From the NCBI GenBank assembly GCA_948902155.1, contig CAQVQZ010000042.1:1-12835 (forward strand): DNA of 12,835 bases. Direction: 5' to 3'. Position 1 is the stretch's first letter. Each line of letters begins with the position of its first letter. Below are positions 6,318 through 12,716 of this stretch, one piece after another. The translations under genes were made by a program, and so were the position numbers. The notes beneath the pieces were generated by a model. It ran no database searches. It worked only from the letters and a program-made list of their open reading frames with translations, and had not been told where the DNA came from. The stretch comes from an uncultured Oscillibacter sp. (GTDB taxonomy: Bacteria > Bacillota_A > Clostridia > Oscillospirales > Oscillospiraceae).

Positions 6318-7742
6318 TTATTGTGACCCTGAAAGGCCGAATTTCAGCCGGATGTCGGTATAATCGGCGGAAATCGTCACGCTCTCCACCACCGACGCCA
6401 GCACCACCCGCCGCTCCTGGACGGACATGTAGGGCCACGCGTCCCGGATGCCCTCCAGCCTCTGGCAGGCGCTGAGGGCGGCCTGGGACTTCGCGCCCCT
6501 GGCCTCCTCCTCCGCCATGGCGGCGTTCACCCGGCCGATCTCCTCCCGGGCCTCCCGGATGGCCTCCAGCAGATACTCGTCCCCGCCGTCGCCGTAGAGC
6601 CCGTAGAGGCGGCGGAGCTTGGCCTCCGCCTTCTTCCGCCGCTCCAGGAGCAGCTCCGCCGCGCTGCCGGACTCCAGTGCCTTCCGGGCGTCTGCCAGTT
6701 TTTCCCTCGTCACCGCGAACAGCGCCTGCACCACGCCCTCCTCCACATCCTCGGCGAAGGGAGACGGCCCGTCGCAGTTGGGGTCCCGGACCAGGTAGGG
6801 CTTGCTCCGCTGCTGGGAGTAGCACACCAGCTTATACCCCGCCCTGCCCCATTTCAGATAGCGCATCTTGGACCCGCAGACGCCGCAGCGGCACAGGCCC
6901 GTGAGGAGGTGGCCCGTCTTCGTCACCAGCCGCGCCGCCGAGCGGTCCGCCAGCAGGGCCATGGCCCGGTCGTAGGTGTCCAGGGAGACGATGGGCTGGT
7001 GGAGCCCCCGGTACTCCTCCCCCTTGTAGACGATGTATCCCGCGTTGGCCTTCCGGGTGAGGATGTTGTACACCACCCGCTCGTATTTCAGGTCCAGGCT
7101 GTCCGCAATGGCCTGCATGGACGCCCCGGCCAGATAGCGGTCGTAGATGTGGCGGACGGTCTCCGCCTCCCCGTTGGGCACCAGGATGCCTTGGGCGGGG
7201 TCGTAGTCATAGCCGAAGGGCGTCCGCCCGCCGCCGGGCCAATAGCCCTTCTCCACCCGCTTCTGCATGCCGCCCCGGGTGCGTTCAAAAATATTCTCCC
7301 GCTCCAGCTGGGCGAAGACGGACAGAATGCCCACCATCGCCCGGCCAAAGGCCGTGTCCGTGTTGAAGCTCTCCAGAATGGAGATAAACGCCACGTTCGC
7401 CGGGAGCATCACGTCCTCGATGAGGTGCAGCGTGTCCTTCTGGCTGCGGCTGAGCCGGTCCAGCTTCACCACGATCACGTGGGTGATCTGCCCCGCCTCG
7501 ATGTCCGCGATCAGGCGCTTCATCCCCGGCCGGTCCAGGCTGCTGCCGGAATAGCCGTCGTCCAGGTAGTCCCGGACCTCCCGGACGTTGGAAAAGGTCT
7601 TGGCGTAAGCCTCCAGCTTCTCCTTCTGGACGTCCAGAGAATAGCCCTCGTCCGCCTGCTTGTCCGTGGACACCCGGCGGTACAGGGCCAGGGTGCAGCC
7701 GCCGGGGGCCTCCAGCGGTTTTTGCATGGTCGATCTGCTCAT
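6318..7742 (-). CDS. Serine site-specific recombinase (large serine family)
   Basis: This 474-residue DNA recombinase is predicted to cut both strands through a 5'-phosphoserine link. The resolvase-type catalytic domain spans about residues 17-155: Y21-R-R-V-S25 (catalytic serine), then GYSGSSLDRP and KLDRLSRS at 93-100. The recombinase domain follows (about 165-265, KGYWPGGGRTPFGYDYD onward). A zinc ribbon follows (C284, C286, C289, C307, C323). A helical coiled-coil-like stretch covers about 365-425. The ATG at 7742 has GGGAGG about 4 bases upstream. The size and domain order match the skin-element recombinase SpoIVCA and prophage integrases. It ends about 20 bases from the broken sigG. Its GC content is like its neighbours, so transfer was either old or from a related host. 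Confidence 0.93.
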   Translation of the reverse strand: MSRSTMQKPLEAPGGCTLALYRRVSTDKQADEGYSLDVQKEKLEAYAKTFSNVREVRDYLDDGYSGSSLDRPGMKRLIADIEAGQITHVIVVKLDRLSRSQKDTLHLIEDVMLPANVAFISILESFNTDTAFGRAMVGILSVFAQLERENIFERTRGGMQKRVEKGYWPGGGRTPFGYDYDPAQGILVPNGEAETVRHIYDRYLAGASMQAIADSLDLKYERVVYNILTRKANAGYIVYKGEEYRGLHQPIVSLDTYDRAMALLADRSAARLVTKTGHLLTGLCRCGVCGSKMRYLKWGRAGYKLVCYSQQRSKPYLVRDPNCDGPSPFAEDVEEGVVQALFAVTREKLADARKALESGSAAELLLERRKKAEAKLRRLYGLYGDGGDEYLLEAIREAREEIGRVNAAMAEEEARGAKSQAALSACQRLEGIRDAWPYMSVQERRVVLASVVESVTISADYTDIRLKFGLSGSQ

Positions 7743-7759
7743 GGGTCCTCCCGTTCACA

Positions 7760-7787
7760 GGTTCCAAAGGCCCGAAAAACCGGAACG
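7760..7787. repeat. Inverted repeat in the recombinase leader
   Basis: GTTCC and GGAAC arms enclose a segment that reads AAAGGCCCGAAAAACC on the plus strand. It lies about 20 bases upstream of the recombinase start. It could be an operator or a leader hairpin. Confidence 0.35.
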
Positions 7788-7788
7788 C

Positions 7789-7810
7789 CCCGGCGGCTTC
7801 CGCCGCCGGG
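7789..7810. repeat. Strong hairpin in the recombinase leader
   Basis: A 9-bp perfect stem (CCCGGCGGC with GCCGCCGGG) has a 4-base loop. On the minus strand it is followed after about 9 bases by TTTTT, so it could act as a leaky terminator or attenuator between the promoter at 7868 and the recombinase. Confidence 0.5.
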
Positions 7811-7836
7811 CGCTCCCCGTTGACAAGCCCTGTCCG

Positions 7837-7859
7837 GGCGGAGGGACGGTCCCTCCGCC
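7837..7859. repeat. Strong hairpin in the recombinase leader
   Basis: A 10-bp perfect stem (GGCGGAGGGA with TCCCTCCGCC) has a 3-base loop. It lies just downstream of the predicted recombinase transcription start, so it would fold at the very 5' end of that mRNA. Confidence 0.55.
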
Positions 7860-7867
7860 GCAAGCCT

Positions 7868-7896
7868 ATTCTATCATTGCGCCGGCCTGTTTGCAA
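7868..7896 (-). promoter_or_regulatory. Promoter of the recombinase
   Basis: On the minus strand TTGCAA (plus 7891-7896) and TAGAAT (7868-7873) are separated by 17 bases. The elements overlap the end of the 55-codon ORF. The transcript would start near 7861, giving a leader of about 120 bases with two strong hairpins. The pattern is sigma-A-like; I see no sigma-E or sigma-K pattern here. Confidence 0.5.
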
Positions 7897-8041
7897 CCGC
7901 CCCGCCCGGATTCCCAGTCTTTTCCACCCGCTCCGCCACGGTGGCGAAAACGTGGTTCATGGCCGGGGTCCGCACGCCCATGGACCGGAGCTGTTCCGGC
8001 GTGAGCTGGCGTCCCGCCGGGTCAAAATAGCGAAACTGCAT
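7874..8041 (-). CDS. Small hypothetical protein, 55 residues, upstream of recombinase
   Basis: This is a 55-codon ORF starting MQFRYFDPAGRQLTPEQL. It is predicted to be a small, somewhat basic soluble protein: an N-terminal YFDPxG turn, a helical middle (PAMNHVFATVAERVEK, about 26-41) and a Gly/Ala/Pro tail. I do not recognise a named family. The ATG at 8041 has GGGAGG 9 bases upstream, which supports a real start, and no other frame covers this stretch better. It is co-directional with the recombinase, 131 bases upstream of it. Small proteins beside serine recombinases can be directionality factors, but nothing in the sequence proves that here. Confidence 0.6.
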   Translation of the reverse strand: MQFRYFDPAGRQLTPEQLRSMGVRTPAMNHVFATVAERVEKTGNPGGAVANRPAQ

Positions 8042-8052
8042 CGATAACCGCC

Positions 8053-8081
8053 TCCCACGAGAGCATACCCGCTCTGTGGGA
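8053..8081 (-). promoter_or_regulatory. Hairpin overlapping the ribosome-binding site of the 55-residue ORF
   Basis: On the minus strand TCCCACAGAGC pairs with GCTCTCGTGGGA (11 bp, one bulged base) around the loop GGGTAT. The 3' arm ends in GTGGGA and the Shine-Dalgarno GGGAGG begins inside it, so the folded RNA would partly hide the site. The same palindrome could instead be a DNA operator. Confidence 0.5.
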
Positions 8082-8136
8082 ATCTTAAACCAAACGCCGT
8101 CCCAAAGGGTTATCAGCAGCCGGTCCGTATTCGGGC

Positions 8137-8152
8137 GTCCTATCGATAGGAC
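8137..8152. repeat. Perfect 16-bp palindrome
   Basis: GTCCTATCGATAGGAC is perfectly self-complementary. An outer pair CGGTCC (8121-8126) and GGACCG (8149-8154) overlaps it. It could be a binding site for a dimeric protein or part of the neighbouring repeat. Confidence 0.5.
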
Positions 8153-8156
8153 CGCA

Positions 8157-8266
8157 AATGCAGGGGCGGTTACCAACCGCCCGTTTCCCCTTCGACCCTG
8201 GCGGCCGCGGAGGCACAGGCAGCTGATAGCCGCCCCTACATAAAATCTTCGATTGGGACATTTCCC
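8157..8266. repeat. Dispersed intergenic repeat, copy B
   Basis: ATGCAGGGGCGG (8157-8168) and CCGCCCCTACAT (8230-8241) are inverted (11 of 12) and bound an 85-bp unit with internal hairpins: GGGCGGTT and AACCGCCC around ACC, and GGCAGC/GCCGCC. Its right flank (8230-8266) is the segment shared with copy A at 5636-5671. Such GC-rich palindromic units fit a REP/MITE-like family. The 8042-8272 interval holds this unit and the two palindromes, and no gene. Confidence 0.55.
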
Positions 8267-8272
8267 GTTTTA

Positions 8273-9013
8273 TCACCACAATTCCAGCGCCGCCTTCACC
8301 ACCGTGCTGACGCCCCCGGCGATGAACACGAACACCACCAGCCGGTCCGCCAGACGGTCGCCGACCCGCCGGTCCAGCTGCGCGCCGACGGCAATGCCCA
8401 GAAACGCGCCGGGCAGCGCCGCCAGGGTCAGCAGAAGGCTCTCCCGCGTGTACATGCCGTTCCAGAGGTAGACCCCGCAGCGGAAGAGGTTTTCCAGCAG
8501 GAACACAAAGCAGAGGTTGCTCCGGAAGCCCTCCCGGTTCTCCGAAACCCGATGAAGGTACGCCAGCACCAGCAGGTTGATGCCGAACAGCCCCGCCGTC
8601 AGCCCGGAGAGGAAGCAGACCACGCTCCGGACCACCGGATTGGGCTTCCGCTTCTTCGCCTTGTCCCGGGTCAGCATCTCCAGGCCGGAGAGGATGATGA
8701 CCACCCCCAGCCCCAGCTTCAAAACGGCGGGCGAGCCGTACCGCAGCAGCAGCGTCCCCGGCACGACGCCCAGCGCCACGAAGGCGCAGACGGGATACAC
8801 CAGCTTCCAGGAGAAAGAGCGGCGGTTCTGCCAGACCATCTTGCAGTTCAGCGCCAGGGACACCGGGCTCAGGCCGGGGGTGATGACCCGGTTGGGCAGC
8901 GCCATGGACAGCAGCGGCCCGGAGATCAGCGGGTCCCCGAAGCCCACCATCCCCTTGCAGACAGACGCCAGCAGCACGCTGGCAAAGCAGTAGGCAAACA
9001 GTTTCCCCGTCAC
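8273..9013 (-). CDS. TauE/SafE family sulfite exporter-like membrane protein
   Basis: This 246-residue polytopic protein belongs to the TauE/SafE (DUF81) family, whose members carry sulfite, sulfoacetate and related small anions or sulfur compounds. About eight hydrophobic segments alternate with basic loops. The N-terminal half contains ASVCKGMVGFGDPLISGPLL (the family's G-G-G-x-G-like entry region) and TPGLSPVSLALNCKMVWQNR. The second half repeats the pattern (VCFLSGLTAGLFGINLLVL; AALPGAFLGIAVGAQLDRRV). The start is a GTG at 9013 with GGAGG upstream; the nearby ATG at 9020 is in another frame. The substrate cannot be read from the sequence. It is divergent from the radical SAM gene. Confidence 0.82.
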   Translation of the reverse strand: MTGKLFAYCFASVLLASVCKGMVGFGDPLISGPLLSMALPNRVITPGLSPVSLALNCKMVWQNRRSFSWKLVYPVCAFVALGVVPGTLLLRYGSPAVLKLGLGVVIILSGLEMLTRDKAKKRKPNPVVRSVVCFLSGLTAGLFGINLLVLAYLHRVSENREGFRSNLCFVFLLENLFRCGVYLWNGMYTRESLLLTLAALPGAFLGIAVGAQLDRRVGDRLADRLVVFVFIAGGVSTVVKAALELW

Positions 9014-9052
9014 GGCGCATCCCCCTCCGCCGCCCGTCTCCCGGCGGCTCTG

Positions 9053-9081
9053 TTGACTTTCTCTCTTTCCAGGACTACAAT
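9053..9081 (+). promoter_or_regulatory. Promoter of the radical SAM gene
   Basis: TTGACT (9053-9058) and TACAAT (9076-9081) are separated by 17 bases. The start point would be near 9088, which excludes the upstream GTG at 9094 as a practical start and supports the ATG at 9112. Confidence 0.7.
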
Positions 9082-9111
9082 CAGAGCAATTACGTGATAT
9101 GGAGCTTCCCT

Positions 9112-9999
9112 ATGGAATACATCGACGCCAAAACCATCGTCACCCGGACCAAGGACCCCAGCTGGTTCGGCACGGAGTACAACATGAACATCTACCGGGG
9201 CTGTTCCCACGGCTGCATCTACTGCGACAGCCGCAGCGACTGCTACCATAACGACGCCTTTGACCAGGTACGGGCCAAGCGGGACGCCCTGCGCATCATC
9301 CGGGACGACCTGGAGCGCAAGGCAAAGACCGGCGTGGTGGGCGTCGGCTCCATGAGCGACCCCTACAACCCCTTCGAGGAAGAGCTGCTGCTCACCCGCC
9401 ATGCCCTGACGCTGCTGGAAGCCTATGGCTTCGGCGTAGCCGTCGCCACCAAAAGCGACCTGATCGTCCGGGACACCGACGTGCTCACGTCCATCAACCG
9501 CACCATGCCCGCCATCTGCAAGCTGACCCTCACCACCTGCGACGACGGTCTGGCCGCCAAGGTGGAGCCCCGCGCCCCCTCCCCCAGCCGCCGCCTGGCG
9601 GCGCTGGAGCGGCTGAGCAAAGCGGGGCTGTTCACCGGCGTTCTGATGATGCCCATCCTCCCCTTTCTGGAGGACACGCCGGAAAACATCCAGGACATCG
9701 TGGACCGGGCGGCGGACGCGGGCGCGCGGTTTATCTACCCCGCCCTCGGCGTGACCTGCCGCTCCGGCCAGCGGGAGTTTTTCTATCAGCAGCTAGAGGC
9801 CCGCTTCCCCGGACAGGGGCTGTCGGAGCAGTACCGCCGCCGGTACGGGTCGCGGTATTCCTGTTCCAGCCCCAGGGCAAAGGCCCTGTGGGAGCTGTTC
9901 CAGGAGCGGTGCCGCCGGCGGGGGCTGCTGTACTCCATGAGCCGCATCACCGCCGCCTCCCGCCGGGGGCACGAGACGGACCAGCTCAGCCTGTTCTGA
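9112..9999 (+). CDS. SPL-family radical SAM protein
   Basis: This 295-residue radical SAM enzyme belongs to the spore-photoproduct-lyase-like (SplB/Rv2578c) family. The [4Fe-4S] cluster motif is C31-S-H-G-C35-I-Y-C38, the CX3CX2C type. The preceding NMNIYRG and following YCDSRSDCYH are family blocks; GSMSDPYNPFEEELLLTR (about 82-99) comes next. The C-terminus ends in DQLSLF. The substrate is not established: some relatives repair spore photoproduct, but most of this broad group are uncharacterised. The ATG at 9112 has GGAG about 7 bases upstream; the frame also opens at a GTG at 9094. The gene converges on the XRE regulator with only 9 bases between the stop codons. Confidence 0.87.
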   Translation: MEYIDAKTIVTRTKDPSWFGTEYNMNIYRGCSHGCIYCDSRSDCYHNDAFDQVRAKRDALRIIRDDLERKAKTGVVGVGSMSDPYNPFEEELLLTRHALTLLEAYGFGVAVATKSDLIVRDTDVLTSINRTMPAICKLTLTTCDDGLAAKVEPRAPSPSRRLAALERLSKAGLFTGVLMMPILPFLEDTPENIQDIVDRAADAGARFIYPALGVTCRSGQREFFYQQLEARFPGQGLSEQYRRRYGSRYSCSSPRAKALWELFQERCRRRGLLYSMSRITAASRRGHETDQLSLF

Positions 10000-10008
10000 C
10001 CCCGAACC

Positions 10009-10644
10009 TCACTTCATCTCTCCCAAAAGGCACTGCCTGTCGTACTCCTCACGCAAAAAGTCCATCACGACGTCCAGAATGTGGATGGGAGAGAGCTGCA
10101 AGGCGCTGCACTTCTCCGCGATCTCCAAGACCTTCCCCCGGTCGCCGCAGAACGGCGCCACCGAGGCCACGTTGACCCACTGGCCATCGCAGTATTCCTT
10201 CGCCATCATGCCGTAGGTGCTCTGCCGGCGGCAGCCGGGCTCCTGGAGGGTCAGAAGGGTGTAGCAATACCGCCCCTCTTCCTCCCGCAGCGCGGCCTGC
10301 CCCGCGGCCTGCAAGTTGAACGCACTCCGCAGGATTTTCAGCGCCTCCTCCCCGATGCGCCGCGCGGAGCCGTCCAGGCAATTGACCTCCAGGGACAGCC
10401 TGTCCAAATACGCGGCGGCAGACGCGTCTCCGGGCCCCTCTCCCATAAACAGCTCCGCCAGAGGGATTTCCAGCCGTTCCGCAATCAGCGCCAGGGTGTC
10501 TACCCTTGGAATCCGCCGCCCTTTCTCATATTCCTCCAAAGAGGAGAGGGAAATTCCGAGTTCTTCGGAAAATTCCGCCATGGTCTTTTCTTTTTTTATC
10601 CGTTCCCGCTTGATTCTCGCCGCAAATATCTCTTGAATGTCCAA
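10009..10644 (-). CDS. XRE-family HTH regulator with C-terminal DUF6514-like domain
   Basis: This 211-residue protein has an N-terminal XRE/Cro-type helix-turn-helix (about residues 8-64): IKRERIKKEKTMAEFSEELGIS followed by SLEEYEKGRRIPRVDTLALIAERLEI. The C-terminal half (about 120-205) contains RYCYTLLTL, YGMMAKEYCDGQWVNVASVAPF and the ending LSPIHILDVVMDFL. That pattern resembles the DUF6514 family of Clostridia, by memory. It could sense a ligand or bring partners to DNA. The start is a TTG at 10644 with AAGGAGG 7 bases upstream. It has its own promoter and is divergent from the SulP gene, which makes that gene and its own promoter the obvious candidate targets. Confidence 0.78.
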   Translation of the reverse strand: MDIQEIFAARIKRERIKKEKTMAEFSEELGISLSSLEEYEKGRRIPRVDTLALIAERLEIPLAELFMGEGPGDASAAAYLDRLSLEVNCLDGSARRIGEEALKILRSAFNLQAAGQAALREEEGRYCYTLLTLQEPGCRRQSTYGMMAKEYCDGQWVNVASVAPFCGDRGKVLEIAEKCSALQLSPIHILDVVMDFLREEYDRQCLLGEMK

Positions 10645-10666
10645 ACGAGCACCTCCTTACCTAATT

Positions 10667-10695
10667 AGCATAAAAAGGCGAAATTTGGAAGTCAA
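10667..10695 (-). promoter_or_regulatory. Promoter of the XRE regulator
   Basis: On the minus strand TTGACT (plus 10690-10695) and TATGCT (10667-10672) are separated by 17 bases, with the start codon at 10644. This stretch of about 300 bases (10645-10943) contains no gene and is the regulatory region of two divergent units. Confidence 0.65.
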
Positions 10696-10727
10696 TACCA
10701 ACTTGTTCTTGTCTTTGCCAACATTCC

Positions 10728-10752
10728 GGCATCCGGAGATCAGCCGGATGCC
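10728..10752. promoter_or_regulatory. Palindrome between two divergent promoters (candidate operator)
   Basis: GGCATCCGG and CCGGATGCC form a perfect 9-bp inverted repeat around a 7-base spacer. It lies 33 bases upstream of the regulator's -35 element. A second, shorter inverted repeat (TTTCCA/TGGAAA) follows at 10761-10777. Either could be a binding site for the XRE regulator. No U-tract follows, so terminators are unlikely. Confidence 0.4.
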
Positions 10753-10885
10753 CGCCGTCCTTTCCAGCCGGTGGAAAGCAACGGTGCTGTTTAGCATAAT
10801 ACCATACGGAGCAAAAGGAAACAATCCCCCTCTTTTCCGAATTCCCAGGGATCCCCACGATTCTTCCGGCCTTTGCAGAAAAGGC

Positions 10886-10914
10886 TTGCCATCCTTCCCG
10901 CCGTCCGGTATCAT
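10886..10914 (+). promoter_or_regulatory. Promoter of the SulP transporter gene
   Basis: TTGCCA (10886-10891) and TATCAT (10909-10914) are separated by 17 bases. The start point would be about 20 bases before the ATG at 10944, leaving just enough room for the ribosome-binding site. Confidence 0.65.
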
Positions 10915-10943
10915 GGAGGAAGATAAGGAAGGAGAGGACTCCC

Positions 10944-12587
10944 ATGAAAGATTTGACCCCCCAGCTTGTGTATTCCCTCAAGCACTATACCCGGAAGGAT
11001 TTTCTTCAGGACCTGACCGCCGGAGTCATCGTAGCCATCATCGCCCTGCCCCTGTCCATCGCCCTGGCCCTGGCCTCCGGCGTGTCCCCGGAGCAGGGGC
11101 TGTACACCGCCATCGCCGCCGGCTTCCTGATCTCCGCCCTAGGCGGCAGCAAGGTGCAGATCGCCGGGCCCACCGCCGCCTTCGCCACCATCGTGGCGGG
11201 CATCGTCGCCCGGAACGGCATGGAGGGCTTAGCCGCCGCCACCATCCTGGCGGGCCTCATGCTGATCCTGATGGGCGTTCTGCGGATGGGCAGCATGATC
11301 AAGTACATCCCCTACACCATCACCACCGGCTTCACCGCCGGAATCGCCGTCACCATCCTCATCGGCCAGCTGAAGGACTTCTTCGGCCTGACCTTCGAAC
11401 ACGCCCCCGTGGAGACCATGGAGAAGCTGGAGGAGGTCATCCGGACCTTCCACACGGCCAACTGGTCCGCCGTGGCTGTGGGCTGTCTGGCCCTGGCGGT
11501 GCTCATCCTCTGGCCGAAGCTGTTCCGGAAAATCCCCGCCTCCCTCATCGCCGTCCTCGTCACGGCGGCGGCGGTGAAGCTCCTCAAGCTGCCGGTGAAC
11601 ACCATCGGCGACCTCTACACCATCTCCAGCGCCCTGCCCAAGCTCACCCTGCCCGCCCTGTCCTACGGCACCGTGGCTGCGGTGCTGCCCGACGCCTTCA
11701 CCATCGCGGTATTAGCGGCCATCGAGTCCCTGCTCTCCGCCGTGGTGGCCGACGAGATGATCGGCGCGCGGCACAACTCCAACATGGAGCTGGTGGCCCA
11801 GGGGGTGGGCAACGCCGCCTCCGCCCTCTTCGGCGGCATCCCCGCTACGGGGGCCATCGCCCGGACCGCCGCCAACATCAAAAACGGCGGCAGGACCCCG
11901 GTGGCCGGCATGGTCCACGCCGTGGTCCTGCTGCTGGTACTGGTGCTGCTCATGCCCTACGCCGCCCTGATTCCCATGCCCTGCATCGCCGCCATTCTGT
12001 TCCAGGTAGCCTACAACATGAGCGGCTGGCGCACCGTGGTAAAAGTGGTCAAACGCTCCCCCAAGAGCGATGTCGCTGTCCTGGTGGTCACCTTCCTGCT
12101 GACGGTGATTTTCGACCTGGTGGTGGCCATCATGGTGGGGCTGTCCCTGGCCTGCCTGCTGTTCATGAAGCGCATGGCCGACGTGGCCGTGGTAAAGGAA
12201 TGGGAATACGTGGAGGACACCGGGGACGATCAGGGCCGTCTGAAGCCGGTCCCCGCCCACGTGATGGTCTACGAGATCAGCGGTCCCATGTTCTTCGGCG
12301 CGGCGGACAAGATTCCCCACATCGAGCGGAACAGCGGACGCTATGTGCTCATCCTCCGGATGCGCTCCGTGCCCGCCATGGACATCACCGCCCTCAACAG
12401 CCTCCAACGTCTCTACGAGGAGTGCCGGGACAAGGGCATCCAGGTGATCTTCTCCCATGTGAACGAACAGCCCATGTCCGTGTTCCGGAAATCCGGCCTG
12501 TACAACCTGGTGGGCGAAGAGCACTTCGCCCCCAACATCGACGCGGCCCTGGCCAAAGCGTCGGAGCTGGAAGCCGCCGTCCGCTGA
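10944..12587 (+). CDS. SulP family inorganic anion transporter with STAS domain
   Basis: This 547-residue inner-membrane SLC26/SulP-family transporter carries sulfate, bicarbonate or a related anion; the substrate is not readable from sequence. The N-terminal helix region (LTAGVIVAIIALPLSIALALASG, about 24-46) and the family signature IAGPTAAFATIVAG (73-86) are clear. The membrane portion runs to about residue 415. FGGIPATGAIARTAANIKNGGRTPVAGMVHA is another SulP hallmark. The C-terminal STAS domain covers about 435-540 (VYEISGPMFFGAADKI through MRSVPAMDITALNSL). The usual DSSG-like phospho-loop reads D-I-T-A here. The ATG at 10944 has AAGGAGAGG upstream. It is monocistronic: own promoter and terminator. 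Confidence 0.9.
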   Translation: MKDLTPQLVYSLKHYTRKDFLQDLTAGVIVAIIALPLSIALALASGVSPEQGLYTAIAAGFLISALGGSKVQIAGPTAAFATIVAGIVARNGMEGLAAATILAGLMLILMGVLRMGSMIKYIPYTITTGFTAGIAVTILIGQLKDFFGLTFEHAPVETMEKLEEVIRTFHTANWSAVAVGCLALAVLILWPKLFRKIPASLIAVLVTAAAVKLLKLPVNTIGDLYTISSALPKLTLPALSYGTVAAVLPDAFTIAVLAAIESLLSAVVADEMIGARHNSNMELVAQGVGNAASALFGGIPATGAIARTAANIKNGGRTPVAGMVHAVVLLLVLVLLMPYAALIPMPCIAAILFQVAYNMSGWRTVVKVVKRSPKSDVAVLVVTFLLTVIFDLVVAIMVGLSLACLLFMKRMADVAVVKEWEYVEDTGDDQGRLKPVPAHVMVYEISGPMFFGAADKIPHIERNSGRYVLILRMRSVPAMDITALNSLQRLYEECRDKGIQVIFSHVNEQPMSVFRKSGLYNLVGEEHFAPNIDAALAKASELEAAVR

Positions 12588-12641
12588 CCAAAAAGAAGCT
12601 CCACATTGCCTATGTCATTAAATTAAGCTGACTCAAGCGAG

Positions 12642-12680
12642 ACCCCACTGCTTTTTCATTTGATAAAGCAGTGGGGTTTT
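12642..12680 (+). terminator. Rho-independent terminator after sulP
   Basis: ACCCCACTGCTTT and AAAGCAGTGGGGT form a perfect 13-bp stem around a 10-base loop and end in TTTT. It lies 54 bases after the SulP stop codon. The stem starts with A and ends in T, so it could act in both directions. Confidence 0.8.
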
Positions 12681-12687
12681 ACGTAAA

Positions 12688-12716
12688 TTGACAGGAACTT
12701 GAACCCGCAATATGCG
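12688..12716 (+). promoter_or_regulatory. Possible weak promoter reading right
   Basis: A perfect TTGACA (12688-12693) is followed at 17 bases by TATGCG (12711-12716), which matches the -10 consensus at only three positions. No plus-strand gene starts before the window edge. The remaining bases (12757-12835) show no gene; a minus-strand frame ends in a TAG at 12784-12786 but is only 16 codons inside the window. Confidence 0.3.

Noticed and set aside
9094..9111. Upstream GTG start for the radical SAM gene
   Set aside because: It would lie only a few bases after the predicted transcription start and has no ribosome-binding site; the ATG at 9112 has one.
10637..12631. 664-codon plus-strand frame over the SulP gene
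   Set aside because: It is a +1 shadow of the SulP frame, with repetitive Arg/Gly/His/Pro composition; the SulP frame has clear family motifs.
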